A model generated the notes under the pieces. It saw only the letters and a program-made list of their open reading frames with translations, did no database searches and was not told the DNA's origin. A program made the position numbers and the translations under genes. Below, one piece after another: positions 45,345-53,837 of a stretch of DNA of 64,000 bases; within the stretch, counting starts at the first letter, position 1, and the number at the start of each line of letters is the position of its first letter. The stretch spans positions 1 to 64,000 of the forward strand of contig JACYMD010000084.1 of the NCBI GenBank assembly GCA_015272215.1. Direction: 5' to 3'. The DNA comes from Rivularia sp. T60_A2020_040. Lineage in GTDB: Bacteria; Cyanobacteriota; Cyanobacteriia; Cyanobacteriales; Nostocaceae.

Positions 45345-45824
45345 TTATTTGACATCGATTTTCACGGTTTTATGTTTCTCACCTTCAAGTTTGGGTAAAT
45401 TAAGGCTGAGAATACCATTTTTGTATTCTGCTTGCACTTTGTCATTTTGAACGTGAGAAGGTAAAGGAATGTTTCGCTCAAATCTACCGTAGTGGAATTC
45501 CGAGCGTACCATACCTTTTTCTTCTGTCTTTGTTTCCGATTTGCGTTCTCCGCTAATAGAAACAGAGCTTTCTGTGACTTCAACACTCAAATCTTTAGGT
45601 TCCATTCCTGGTATTTCTAATTTGAGCCGAATATCCTCAGCAGTTTCTTCCATTTCTGCCGATGGTATATAGTTAAGTGCAGAACCTCCGTTACCGCTTG
45701 GTATCAACCGTTCCATCAAGCGATTCATTTGCCGTTGCATTTGATCTACCGTCCACATTGGCTCTCTAGAAAAAGGTTGCCAAGTTTCTATTTCTTGAAA
45801 AGGTTCCCAACGAGTAATTGGCAT
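45345..45824 (-). CDS. Hsp20/alpha-crystallin small heat-shock protein
   Basis: 159 residues. The alpha-crystallin domain spans about 50-155, with SAEMEETAEDIRLKLEIPGMEPKDLSVEVTESSVSISGERKSE and the FHYGRFERNIPLPSHVQNDKVQAEYKNGILSLNLPK signature. It forms oligomers that hold unfolding proteins. RBS AGGAGGCAAAGTC. The 17-bp motif is 71 bp upstream of its start. No CIRCE-type inverted repeat is seen. Confidence 0.95.
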   Translation of the reverse strand: MPITRWEPFQEIETWQPFSREPMWTVDQMQRQMNRLMERLIPSGNGGSALNYIPSAEMEETAEDIRLKLEIPGMEPKDLSVEVTESSVSISGERKSETKTEEKGMVRSEFHYGRFERNIPLPSHVQNDKVQAEYKNGILSLNLPKLEGEKHKTVKIDVK

Positions 45825-45894
45825 GACTTTGCCTCCTACGGATTTCTTATTTCAAGGTTTTGAAATCTTTCACTTTCAGAGTAGAAAAAAAATT

Positions 45895-45911
45895 TGAGGA
45901 AGTTGTGAGGG
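45895..45911 (+). promoter_or_regulatory. 17-bp direct-repeat motif, divergent hsp20 and P-loop genes
   Basis: TGAGGAAGTTGTGAGGG (half-sites TGAGGA and TGAGGG, 11 bp apart). It lies 71 bp upstream of the hsp20 start (minus strand) and 79 bp upstream of the P-loop gene (plus strand), so one site may serve both. Confidence 0.75.
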
Positions 45912-45989
45912 AATGAAAACGATTATCATTCACATATGAGTTACAATTAGCGGAGTAACTTATGGTTTCTAAATCTCAATGAAGTTTCT

Positions 45990-46769
45990 ATGACTATACC
46001 TTTAATTAAGGTTGTTGCTGGTCCTGCGGGTTCGGGAAAAACTGCTTGGATTCATCAGCAAATCCAAGATAGAAAATCTGTAGATGATGATAATATCATT
46101 TATTTCAGTCCCGGTACTGGAAAAGTTTCTATAGATAAAAACCGAATTGCTGCTGATTTTCCGGGAATACAGGTTTTCAGCGACACTCAAGAAGTTGAAT
46201 TACTCAAGCGAATACCCGAAGCGAAAGCGGTTTATATAGAATTGGGTTTTTACTTGGATTTAGAAAGTTTATCACCAATATTAGATGGTTTATCTTACCG
46301 TACTCTAGCTGTTTTACCACCGCATTTCAAAGATTCTGAATATCACGCTTGGGCTGATGAGATTATTTCAGGAATACCAATTAAAAGCGATTCATCTAAC
46401 CATTTATGGAGAGTTGGAACTGATACTCAGGTGATTGATGAAGATAGTTTAGAAGAGTTTTGGTATGAATTAACTCATGGTGCTTATGGTAATGTTAGCC
46501 GTGCTAAGGCAATTTTTGATGTTAATGATGGTAGAAGTATTTACTGTGATTTTGTTGCGGGTATACCCCAAGCCGGTTTTTTAGAATTAAATTTACCTCG
46601 TCATTTGGAAGGTAGACCACAGCGTTTTAGTGGTATTGAAGTGGTGGGAGAAAGTTTGGATGAAGTGATGCTCAAGCAAACTTTATCTGATTGTTTTTTA
46701 TCAGATTTATTAGTTAAGCAGTTCCAACAACAAGTTAAACAGATGTTATTAGAAGGTATGGAAGTATGA
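45990..46769 (+). CDS. CobW/COG0523-like P-loop protein lacking the metal motif
   Basis: 259 residues. Walker A is VAGPAGSGKTAWIHQQI (residues 9-25). The CobW-type body is shortened and the CxCC metal-binding motif is absent. The C-terminal region resembles a CobW_C domain (SRAKAIFDVNDGRSIYCDFVAG...QRFSGIEVVGESLDE). A homologue lies at 52893. The start of the next gene overlaps by 4 bp (ATGA). The role may be NTP-dependent, in metal or stress handling, but this is inference from context. Confidence 0.7.
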   Translation: MTIPLIKVVAGPAGSGKTAWIHQQIQDRKSVDDDNIIYFSPGTGKVSIDKNRIAADFPGIQVFSDTQEVELLKRIPEAKAVYIELGFYLDLESLSPILDGLSYRTLAVLPPHFKDSEYHAWADEIISGIPIKSDSSNHLWRVGTDTQVIDEDSLEEFWYELTHGAYGNVSRAKAIFDVNDGRSIYCDFVAGIPQAGFLELNLPRHLEGRPQRFSGIEVVGESLDEVMLKQTLSDCFLSDLLVKQFQQQVKQMLLEGMEV

Positions 46770-47575
46770 AAATAGCTGTTATTTCATGTATTCACGGTAA
46801 TATTGCCGCTTTGGATGCTGTTTTATTAGATATAGAGCAACATTTTGCGGAAAAAATCTTTTGTTTAGGGGATTTAGTTGGATATGGTCCTTATCCTAAT
46901 GAAGTAGTGGAAAAAATCCGTTCTTTGGAAATTCCTACCTGCGGTGGTTGTTGGGATGAAGATGTGGTTGAGGGTTTGAATGCTTGCGATTGTAGTTATC
47001 CTTCTTTATTAGCAGAAAAACGCGGTATTATCGCTCATGAATGGACTAATAAGCAAATAACACCAGAAAATCGCGATTTTTTAGCTCAATTACCTCATAT
47101 TCTTCAAGAAGATAATTTGGCTTTTGTTCACGGTAGTCCCCATAGCAACCACGAATATTTATTACCAGAACTCGATGCATTTGTGGCATTAGAACGAGTA
47201 ATTTCATCAGGTGCAGATGTGCTTTTTTGCGGTCATACTCACGCACCTTATTTCCGTAATTTAGATTCTGGTCAGTTAAAAGTTCGAGTGGAAAGCAAAA
47301 ATTTATCTGAAGAAAAGAGCTTTACAGCAAGCTTGAAAAAGATTATTAATGCAGGTTCAGTGGGAGAACCAAGACATGGGCGACCTAATGCAACTTATGT
47401 GATTTATGACACTGATAATCAGGAAGTAATATTGCGAGAAGTTGCTTACGATTACCAAAAAACCTGTGCAGCAATTATTGAAAAAGGATTACCACCTATC
47501 TTTGCTTGGCGTTTATCACGTGGTATAGAGTTCGCTGAACGTGCAGATGATCCAACTCATGTTTGTACTCGGTGA
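46766..47575 (+). CDS. metallophosphoesterase with Cys substitutions at two metal-ligand positions
   Basis: 269 residues. Motifs are ISCIHGN (Cys 8 where the family has Asp), GDLVGYGPYP (Asp 36), GGCWDED (Cys 62 where Asn of GNHD is expected), FVHGSPH near 118, and FCGHTHAPYF near 157. The remaining ligands (Asp 36, His 10, HGS, GHTH) are intact, so the site is rebuilt rather than dead. Thiol ligands suggest a softer metal such as Zn or Co. The start overlaps the P-loop gene by 4 bp. Confidence 0.8.
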   Translation: MKIAVISCIHGNIAALDAVLLDIEQHFAEKIFCLGDLVGYGPYPNEVVEKIRSLEIPTCGGCWDEDVVEGLNACDCSYPSLLAEKRGIIAHEWTNKQITPENRDFLAQLPHILQEDNLAFVHGSPHSNHEYLLPELDAFVALERVISSGADVLFCGHTHAPYFRNLDSGQLKVRVESKNLSEEKSFTASLKKIINAGSVGEPRHGRPNATYVIYDTDNQEVILREVAYDYQKTCAAIIEKGLPPIFAWRLSRGIEFAERADDPTHVCTR

Positions 47576-47602
47576 TTGGGAGACAAGGGGATGGGGAAAA
47601 AT

Positions 47603-47666
47603 TAACTGTCAACTGTCAACTGTCAACTAACTCCCTAATCTAAAATCTAAAATCTAAAATCCAAAA
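47603..47666. repeat. two STRR arrays (AACTGTC and TAAAATC)
   Basis: Three AACTGTC units (47603-47624) and about four TAAAATC units (47638-47666) fill the gap between the two phosphoesterase genes. TAAAATC-type units recur at 49990-50020. Confidence 0.85.
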
Positions 47667-47671
47667 TTACG

Positions 47672-48430
47672 ATGATGAAGTGGGCAATTTTAAGCGGTAT
47701 TGAAGGTAATTTGACGGCTTATGAAGCGGTGATGACGGATATTAAACGTCAAAGTCGTTATATCGAGGCTTTATATATTCTAGGGGATGTGGTTGGACCG
47801 ACTCCGGAATCTGAGAAACTAGTAGAACTTTTACATAATTCACATAATTCACAGTCTGGGTTATCACCATTAGTTTGTAAGGGATGGTGGGAGGAGCAAT
47901 GTTTGATACTGCATGGTTTATCTGCAACTTCAGAACCTACTGATTTATTGCAAAAATATGGTGGTGAGACAGTAAAATTACTATGGAATAATGTTTCTCA
48001 TCATACTGTGGAGTGGATACGAAATCTCGATTTTGGCTTTTTTGAGTTGGATGCTTTACTAATTCACGGTACAACTGTATCTGTAGATGAAGCATTAACC
48101 CCGGAAACTTCTCCAGTTATAATTTTAGACCGAGTAGCGCGGATGCAAGCTAATATTTTATTTTGCGGTCGTTCTGGTCTAACTTTTCAATATAATTTAG
48201 AAGCTGGTTCAATTAACACGGGAATAACTACTCTTGATAGTCAAGTACCTAATCAAACTATCAACGTAACTCCCCGGATGGTGGTAGGTGTCGGTAATGT
48301 GGGGAGAAAGCCAGGGGAAGCAACTTATACTCTTTACAATCCTAATAATAATCAAGTGGAATTCAAGACTGTTTACTATGGAGTAAGTAAAGGTTTTGGG
48401 ATGAAAAAAACAACTGCTAATTCTAATTAA
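47672..48430 (+). CDS. degenerate metallophosphoesterase paralogue
   Basis: 252 residues. It aligns throughout to the preceding gene but the active site is eroded. The first motif reads SGIEGN (Asp to Gly, His to Glu), the second GDVVGP (Asp kept), the third KGWWEEQ (Asn-His-Asp lost), then IHGTTVS, and FCGRSGLTF replaces the GHTH motif. Catalysis is very unlikely; it may be a regulatory partner of the active paralogue. The start ATGATG gives two near-equal choices. Confidence 0.75.
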   Translation: MMKWAILSGIEGNLTAYEAVMTDIKRQSRYIEALYILGDVVGPTPESEKLVELLHNSHNSQSGLSPLVCKGWWEEQCLILHGLSATSEPTDLLQKYGGETVKLLWNNVSHHTVEWIRNLDFGFFELDALLIHGTTVSVDEALTPETSPVIILDRVARMQANILFCGRSGLTFQYNLEAGSINTGITTLDSQVPNQTINVTPRMVVGVGNVGRKPGEATYTLYNPNNNQVEFKTVYYGVSKGFGMKKTTANSN

Positions 48431-48452
48431 ACGTGAGTTCGACGATATTCAC

Positions 48453-48518
48453 AGAAGTCGGGTTTTTATTAGTCTGAAAGTGGGTGTTACAGATATTTAT
48501 CGTAAAAACCCGACTTCT
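48453..48518. repeat. ~66-bp inverted-repeat element, copy 1
   Basis: AGAAGTCGGGTTTTTA at the left and TAAAAACCCGACTTCT at the right are nearly perfect inverted ends (16 bp). It lies at the end of the degenerate phosphoesterase and next to the coaR stop. Two more copies lie at 49681 and 49765. Confidence 0.85.
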
Positions 48519-48522
48519 ACAG

Positions 48523-49638
48523 TCAACAGTTAACATCTAAATGACAATGACAATCAGGTTTTTCAATTAATGACTCCATCAAAGTGTTAAGCGCGACTGC
48601 GGCTAATAAACCGCCGCCAATAGTGCCAACAGTGGTAATATAATCTACATCAGAAGACATTAACCGACGTTTGGCTGCTGGAGCATGACTAAAACCCATG
48701 GGCATTCCGATAATTAATGATGGTTGTAACTGCTTTTGTTGGATGAGTTTCAATGCAGATATTAATACTGATGGTGCGTAACCGATAATTAAAATACAAC
48801 CAGGAGTTAACTTTTGCAAACCCTCACGCCATTTTTTATGTTGCCAAAATTTATTTTCAGCTTCTGTTGCACTGTAAATATGAGGGTCATTCATCAAAAT
48901 ATTGACTTTTGCGCCTAGATGTGCAATGCGGGTATGATCGAGAGCTGCGAAAACTGGGGGAACATCTACGACTATTTCACAGTTATTTTGCAGAGCATTT
49001 CTGGCTTCTGCGATCGCACTTTTACTCAAGCGGATAAAATCTACTAAACTAACATCACCACAAGCTAATACTAGTTTTCCTAGTAAATCTCTTTCGATTT
49101 CGTTTTTATTCGAGAAGTCGGGTAATAACTGTTGTAATGATTCGTCAAAGTCTTCTGGATGAGCATCACAAGCTGCATCTAAACCGTACCACAGTTGTTC
49201 TAATTTGTGATTACCCAAGGTTGATTCTATTTCTATTTGTCGTAATTCGGCGAGTGCTTCTACTTGGATGTGTTGACAATGTTGATCTCTACCTAATAAA
49301 CTTTCTAAAGCAGAGGCTGTTTTTCGCAATCGGGATAATTGTTCGATCACAGATTGATATTGCTGTTGTAGTTGAGTAGTTAAGCTATCAAAATTGTTTG
49401 ATTCGGGATGACTTGTTAATAATTTTTGAATATGGTCTAGTTGAAAACCCTGAGATTTTAATGCAACAATTTTTCGTAAATGTTGCACAGTTTTATCTGT
49501 GTAAAGGCGATAATTAGCTTCAGAACGTTTAACTTCGGGCAATAAACCTAATTTATGATAATGTCTGACCATCCTCGGTGTCAAACCACCACCAACTTAT
49601 TGAGTTAGTTGTTTGATTGTTAGTTCTTTGTTTTTCAT
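48523..49638 (-). pseudogene. coaR: CoaR-type MerR/precorrin-isomerase-like cobalt regulator, interrupted by an in-frame TAA
   Basis: The full frame from ATG 49638 reads MKNKELTIKQLTQ, stop (TAA at 49599-49597), then VGGGLTPRMVRHYHKLGLLPE. This is a MerR HTH with one nonsense codon at position 14. Downstream, a long coiled-coil is followed by a CobH/CbiC-like domain (GLDAACDAHPEDFDESL...PSLIIGMPMGFSHAPAAKRRL). The C-terminus is DCHCHLDVNC, which holds the Cys-His-Cys needed for cobalt sensing in Synechocystis CoaR. Starting at TTG 49584 would lose the first HTH helix, so DNA binding would probably fail. Confidence 0.85.
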
Positions 49639-49680
49639 TTTTTAAGAAAGGGAACAGTTAACAATTTTCCTGGGGGAGTA

Positions 49681-49743
49681 AGAAGTCGGGTTTTACAATA
49701 AATATCCGTAACACCACAACATACTCATAAAAACCCCACTTCT
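49681..49743. repeat. ~63-bp inverted-repeat element, copy 2
   Basis: AGAAGTCGGGTTTTAC ... ATAAAAACCCCACTTCT, uninterrupted. It shares the inner sequence CAATAAATATCCGTAACACC and ACAACATACTC with copy 3. Confidence 0.85.
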
Positions 49744-49764
49744 ATGATTATCGAGTGGGAGGTA

Positions 49765-49975
49765 AGAAGTCGGGTTTTTACAATAAATATCCTTAGCACC
49801 ACAACATACTCCCTTCCCACCCTAAAATGAGCTTTCTCTCTTTATCTCTTTCCTCTGTGCTCTCTGCGCGGCAGTTGCGACAACGGAGGGAGCCTCCGCA
49901 ACGCACGCCTTGTCTCTGCGGTTTTTTTCAATAATCTTTCAGTGGAAAAGGAGTAGTCATAAAAACCCGACTTCT
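49765..49975. repeat. inverted-repeat element copy 3, split by another repeat
   Basis: The left arm (49765-49811) and the right arm (49957-49975) match copy 2 but are separated by about 145 bp. That insert is copy C of the 75-bp repeat (49832-49957), which itself is split by a palindromic repeat near 49868-49911 (CAACGGAGGGAGCCTCCGCA). Confidence 0.75.
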
Positions 49976-50024
49976 ATAATTATGGGTTCAATCCAAAATC
50001 TAAAATCTAAAATCCAAAATTGAT

Positions 50025-50056
50025 TTGACATTGACATTAATGTCAAGGTTTAGAGT
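50025..50056 (+). promoter_or_regulatory. coaT promoter with CoaR-type operator
   Basis: -35 TTGACA (50025-50030) and -10 TAGAGT (50051-50056) are separated by 20 bp, longer than the usual 17. The spacer begins with a perfect 16-bp palindrome TTGACATTAATGTCAA (50031-50046). Long spacers with a dyad are the hallmark of MerR-controlled promoters, and CoaR is such a protein. Confidence 0.75.
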
Positions 50057-50087
50057 GGAAATCAAAGTTATTTTGTGATTTCCCAGT

Positions 50088-52025
50088 ATGACTAGTTATT
50101 TGTTGAGAAAAACTGATTTTAGAAAATTAATCTCAGAACATCCAGATGCTGTAGCAGCAATTATTTGTGCTGTACTCTTAATCTTGGGTTGGTTGTGTTT
50201 GCTGTTTAGTTGGATTGGATTAGCTTTACTGATTCTGAGTGCAGCTTATGTAATTGGAGGTTACGAAAGTGCTAAGGAAGGATTGACTACTCTATTTAAA
50301 GAAAAAGAATTCGATGTTGATCTATTGATGATAGTAGCAGCTTTGGGTGCAGCATTTTTAGGACTTTGGCGAGGGGAATATCATTTAATTGTTGATGGTG
50401 CGGTGTTAATTCTGATTTTCGCTATCAGTGGTGCATTGGAAGGCTATGCTATGCAAAGGACAAACAATGCTATCAGCAGTTTAATGGGATTGACTCCGGA
50501 TACTGCTAGGGTAATCTTACATGGTGAAGAAAAACAGGTTGCGATTGATAAGTTAGCTATAGATGACAAATTATTAGTTAAACCGGGAGAGTTAATTCCT
50601 ACTGATGCTTTAATTATCGAAGGTGCGAGTAATCTTAATGAAGCTTCGATTACCGGAGAATCCTTACCTGTGGAAAAAACTGTGGGGGATGAAGTCTTTG
50701 CTGGAACAATCAATGGTACAGGAGCATTGATTATCAGAGTTCATCAACCACCGGAAAGTAGTTTGATTCAAAGGGTAATTCGTTTAGTACAGCAAGCTCA
50801 AACCGAAGCACCACCATCTCAAATCTTTGTGGAAAATTTAGAACGCAATTACGCCAAAATAATCGTAATATGCGGTATTTTATTAGCTACTTTACCACCA
50901 TTTATTTTTAATTGGGACTGGGAAACGACTATTTATAAAGCTTTAATTTTTCTCGTAGTCGCTTCTCCCTGTGCCTTAATGGCTGCTATTATGCCTGCAT
51001 TATTATCGGGGATTGCCAATGCAGCGCGGGGTGGTATCTTATTTAAAGGTGGAGCAGTTTTGGAATTAGTTGGTAAAGTTAAGGCGATCGCCTTTGATAA
51101 AACTGGAACTCTCACCACCGGAGAACCCCAAGTTATGGAAGTTATCACCATTGATGGGGAAAATGTAAATCAAGTTCTCTCGGTTGCTGCTGCTGTGGAA
51201 GTTTATTCCGAGCATCCCATTGGTAAAGCAATTGTCAAAGCTGCTCAGAATAAAAATCTTACCTTAACATCTGCTAATAACGTTGTTTCTCATACAGGTT
51301 TTGGTATTAGCGGTAACTTAGACACAGAGACACAGATAAAAGTTGGTAATGCTAATTTTATTCAATCAGATTCTCAGTTACCACCGGATTTAGTGGCAAT
51401 TAGTAAAAATCTAGAAACACAAGGTAAAACAATCGTTTGGGTTGCCAATAACCAGAAAATATTCGGAATTATCGCCATTGCAGATACAATTCGTCCTGAA
51501 GCTATAAAAACTATTCAGCACTTAAAAAAACTCGGTATTCAAAACATGATGATTTTGAGTGGCGATCGCCAACTGACAACTAACTATATTGCTCAACAGT
51601 TAGGCATTTCTGAAGTTTATGCCGAATTACTCCCCGAAGATAAAGTAACCGTTATTCGTCGTTTAAAAAGGCAATATCAAACAGTTATAATGGTCGGCGA
51701 TGGTATAAATGATGCTCCAGCTTTGGCGACAGCATCAGTGGGAATAGCGATGGGAACTACAGGTAGCGATATCGCCTTAGAAACAGCAGATATCGTATTA
51801 ATGGCTGACCATTTAGAAAAATTAATTGTCGCAATTACTCTCGGTCGTCGTGCTATCATGGTCATCAAACAAAATATTGTTTTTGCTCTGTGTAGCATTG
51901 GTTTACTATTAATTGCTAATTTTACAACTGGTATCAATCTTCCTTTGGGAGTTATTGGACATGAAGGCTCTACAGTATTAGTAACTTTGAGTGGTTTACG
52001 GTTATTAAGAAACAGCAAAGTTTGA
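50088..52025 (+). CDS. coaT: CoaT-type cobalt-exporting P1B-4 ATPase
   Basis: 645 residues. Six to eight membrane helices. The ion motif is SPC (Ser 293-Pro 294-Cys 295 in VVASPCALMAAIMPALLSG), characteristic of the P1B-4 cobalt group; CPC types carry Cu or Zn. The A-domain motif TGES is in ASITGESLPVEK, the phosphorylation site is Asp 337 in FDKTGTLTTG, and the hinge is MVGDGINDAPALATA. No N-terminal HMA domain is seen. Expression would be controlled by coaR, which is damaged here. Confidence 0.92.
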   Translation: MTSYLLRKTDFRKLISEHPDAVAAIICAVLLILGWLCLLFSWIGLALLILSAAYVIGGYESAKEGLTTLFKEKEFDVDLLMIVAALGAAFLGLWRGEYHLIVDGAVLILIFAISGALEGYAMQRTNNAISSLMGLTPDTARVILHGEEKQVAIDKLAIDDKLLVKPGELIPTDALIIEGASNLNEASITGESLPVEKTVGDEVFAGTINGTGALIIRVHQPPESSLIQRVIRLVQQAQTEAPPSQIFVENLERNYAKIIVICGILLATLPPFIFNWDWETTIYKALIFLVVASPCALMAAIMPALLSGIANAARGGILFKGGAVLELVGKVKAIAFDKTGTLTTGEPQVMEVITIDGENVNQVLSVAAAVEVYSEHPIGKAIVKAAQNKNLTLTSANNVVSHTGFGISGNLDTETQIKVGNANFIQSDSQLPPDLVAISKNLETQGKTIVWVANNQKIFGIIAIADTIRPEAIKTIQHLKKLGIQNMMILSGDRQLTTNYIAQQLGISEVYAELLPEDKVTVIRRLKRQYQTVIMVGDGINDAPALATASVGIAMGTTGSDIALETADIVLMADHLEKLIVAITLGRRAIMVIKQNIVFALCSIGLLLIANFTTGINLPLGVIGHEGSTVLVTLSGLRLLRNSKV

Positions 52026-52150
52026 TATTGATTGAGATAATTTATTTGTTTCCGAAATCATCACTATTATTGAGTATACAAATACTTGACTCAATTAAGT
52101 AATTTAACTAGCATGAGTCTATTGTTATTTAAGTATATTCACCACGCAGA

Positions 52151-52627
52151 ATGAATAAATCAGTTACCGCTTTTACCCTATTATTGCTGACAAGTTTCAT
52201 GGCGATTGCGCCCACCGTTGCACAAGCTGGAATTTATAAAGGAAAGTGCTTCAACCAGCTTGAACGAGACATGGATAGCTGTAATGTAACTATTGATAAT
52301 AACAATATCCGTGTAACAATGAAGTCGGATAGTAATCAAACGGCTAATCAAGTAATTCCAGGAAGCTCCATTAAAAAAGTTGAACGAAGCAAATCTGCAA
52401 AACGTCTGGGCAAAACTGCTATTTGGACTACTCTTGCATTTGGCCCTTTAGGTTTATTACCATTAGCCTTCAAAAAGAAGCAGATGACATATGTTGTTGA
52501 GTACAATGATGGTAATCAAGCAAAGGGAGCTGTTTTTACTATTAGCCGTAGTCAAGCACCGTTAGCTGATATTGACTTTACTAATCTTGGTAAAAAAGTT
52601 GTAGATTTAGACGCGATACAAGAATAA
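52151..52627 (+). CDS. secreted protein of unknown function
   Basis: 158 residues with an N-terminal signal peptide (SVTAFTLLLLTSFMAIAPTVAQA). Two Cys (near 32 and 42) could pair. A hydrophobic stretch (AIWTTLAFGPLGLLPLAF) is flanked by Lys-rich segments. The C-terminal part (MTYVVEYNDGNQAKGAVFTISRSQAPLAD) is strand-rich. No function is assigned. It follows coaT by 125 bp on the same strand. Confidence 0.6.
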   Translation: MNKSVTAFTLLLLTSFMAIAPTVAQAGIYKGKCFNQLERDMDSCNVTIDNNNIRVTMKSDSNQTANQVIPGSSIKKVERSKSAKRLGKTAIWTTLAFGPLGLLPLAFKKKQMTYVVEYNDGNQAKGAVFTISRSQAPLADIDFTNLGKKVVDLDAIQE

Positions 52628-52630
52628 TTT

Positions 52631-52688
52631 ATAGTTTGTGGTTTGTAGTTTGTAGTTTGTAGGTTGGGTGGAACATCGTGAAACCCAA
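52631..52688. repeat. TTTGTAG heptamer array plus GTTGGG/CCCAAC hairpin
   Basis: About four TTTGTAG/TTTGTGG units are followed by GTTGGGTGGAACATCGTGAA with complement CCCAAC (52681-52686 region). This type of hairpin is common between cyanobacterial genes. Confidence 0.6.
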
Positions 52689-52892
52689 CATCACCATATC
52701 AAGTAAAACTAATAATCGATCGCAATATTTCATTAGATATATCCCGACTAAACAACAGGCTTAATTCATACAGCATTATAAGTAGTTAGGCTTGGATTAT
52801 TTACATAATTACTCGTGAGTTATATAAGCCCTGACTCTTCCCTTTTCCCTCCCCCCAACGAAATGTTTAATTTATTTAGCTTTTAGTTGAAC

Positions 52893-53642
52893 TCAAAATT
52901 CTACAATACTATATGTAGCTATATAAATTTTGTTGATAATTCGTTGTAAAAGTGCTTCATTTAAAGAAAAACCTACTATTTCTAAACCACTAAAACATTT
53001 TGGTTCACCATGTAAATAAGGCACCAAATCTAAATTTAAAAAATCGATGCATTCTGTACCATTAACAAAATCAGCATAAATTATATTGCCATCTTCTAAA
53101 TGAAAAATTCCTTTAGCACGCAGAACTTTTCCATAAGCATTACCAATAATTTTATGCCACAATTTATTGAACTTCTCTCCACAAATAATCTTACCAGTAG
53201 TTGATATCCGCAATGTCTCCATTTCCCAACTAAAAGCTGTGATTGCTGCTCCTGTAAGTACTTCTTTCGCCCAAGAATGCCATTTACACCGCTTATATCC
53301 TGGCGGTAAAATTGCCACCGGATAGTAAGGTAAATCATTTAAAAGCTGATCAATATAACTTAATCCCAAATTATTCGCCAATTCAATATAAGCTATATCT
53401 GCTGAATCTAGTTCCTTGAGAAAAGCAGCTTTCTGATTATCACAAAAAACATTAACCATAGGAAAGTCAATACTAATTCTTTTTTGGTCTATTTGAACTT
53501 TTCCTGTACCAGCTTTTAAATATAGTATCTTTTTATAATACTGAGGAACAGCTTTTATTAAACAAGCTATTTGTTGATAAATCCAAGAAGTTTTACCACA
53601 ACCAACATAACCACCAACCACAATTATTTTATCTTTGTCCAT
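52893..53642 (-). CDS. CobW/COG0523-like P-loop protein, paralogue 2
   Basis: 249 residues. Walker A is VVGGYVGCGKTSWIYQQI. The body matches the gene at 45990 throughout: YLKAGTGKVQIDQKRISIDFP against FSPGTGKVSIDKNRIAADFP, AILPPGYKRCKWHSWAKEVLTG, and RAKGIFHLEDGNIIYADF. It again lacks the CxCC motif. It is downstream of the intact DUF7219 gene (53838) in the same direction, separated by 195 bp. No 17-bp motif is seen nearby. Confidence 0.7.
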   Translation of the reverse strand: MDKDKIIVVGGYVGCGKTSWIYQQIACLIKAVPQYYKKILYLKAGTGKVQIDQKRISIDFPMVNVFCDNQKAAFLKELDSADIAYIELANNLGLSYIDQLLNDLPYYPVAILPPGYKRCKWHSWAKEVLTGAAITAFSWEMETLRISTTGKIICGEKFNKLWHKIIGNAYGKVLRAKGIFHLEDGNIIYADFVNGTECIDFLNLDLVPYLHGEPKCFSGLEIVGFSLNEALLQRIINKIYIATYSIVEF

Positions 53643-53705
53643 TCTATATTTATTACTTGAATTTATTAGTTGAATTTTTATTGTTTCTCAACGAGATATT
53701 TTCCC

Positions 53706-53780
53706 AAACGCATTTACCCATCACCAACTACCGATTACCAGCCCTCACAGACAGTAGGAGTGTTTAACCGGACATGATAT
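53706..53780. repeat. ~75-bp dispersed repeat (CGCATTTACCC ... ACAGACAGTAGGAG)
   Basis: It shares ACGCATTTACCC, ACAGACAGTAGGAGTGTTTA and A/CCGGAC with 57227-57296. Its end CCGGACATGATAT also matches the arms at 33217. Confidence 0.6.
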
Positions 53781-53837
53781 GATGCCAGATTTTAATCAAA
53801 ACTAAATCATTTATTAAACTAGCAAGTTTTAATAATA

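Noticed and set aside
45345-45824. Heat-shock CIRCE element upstream of hsp20
   Set aside because: No TTAGCACTC-N9-GAGTGCTAA repeat was found in the 166-bp gap; only the 17-bp motif is present.
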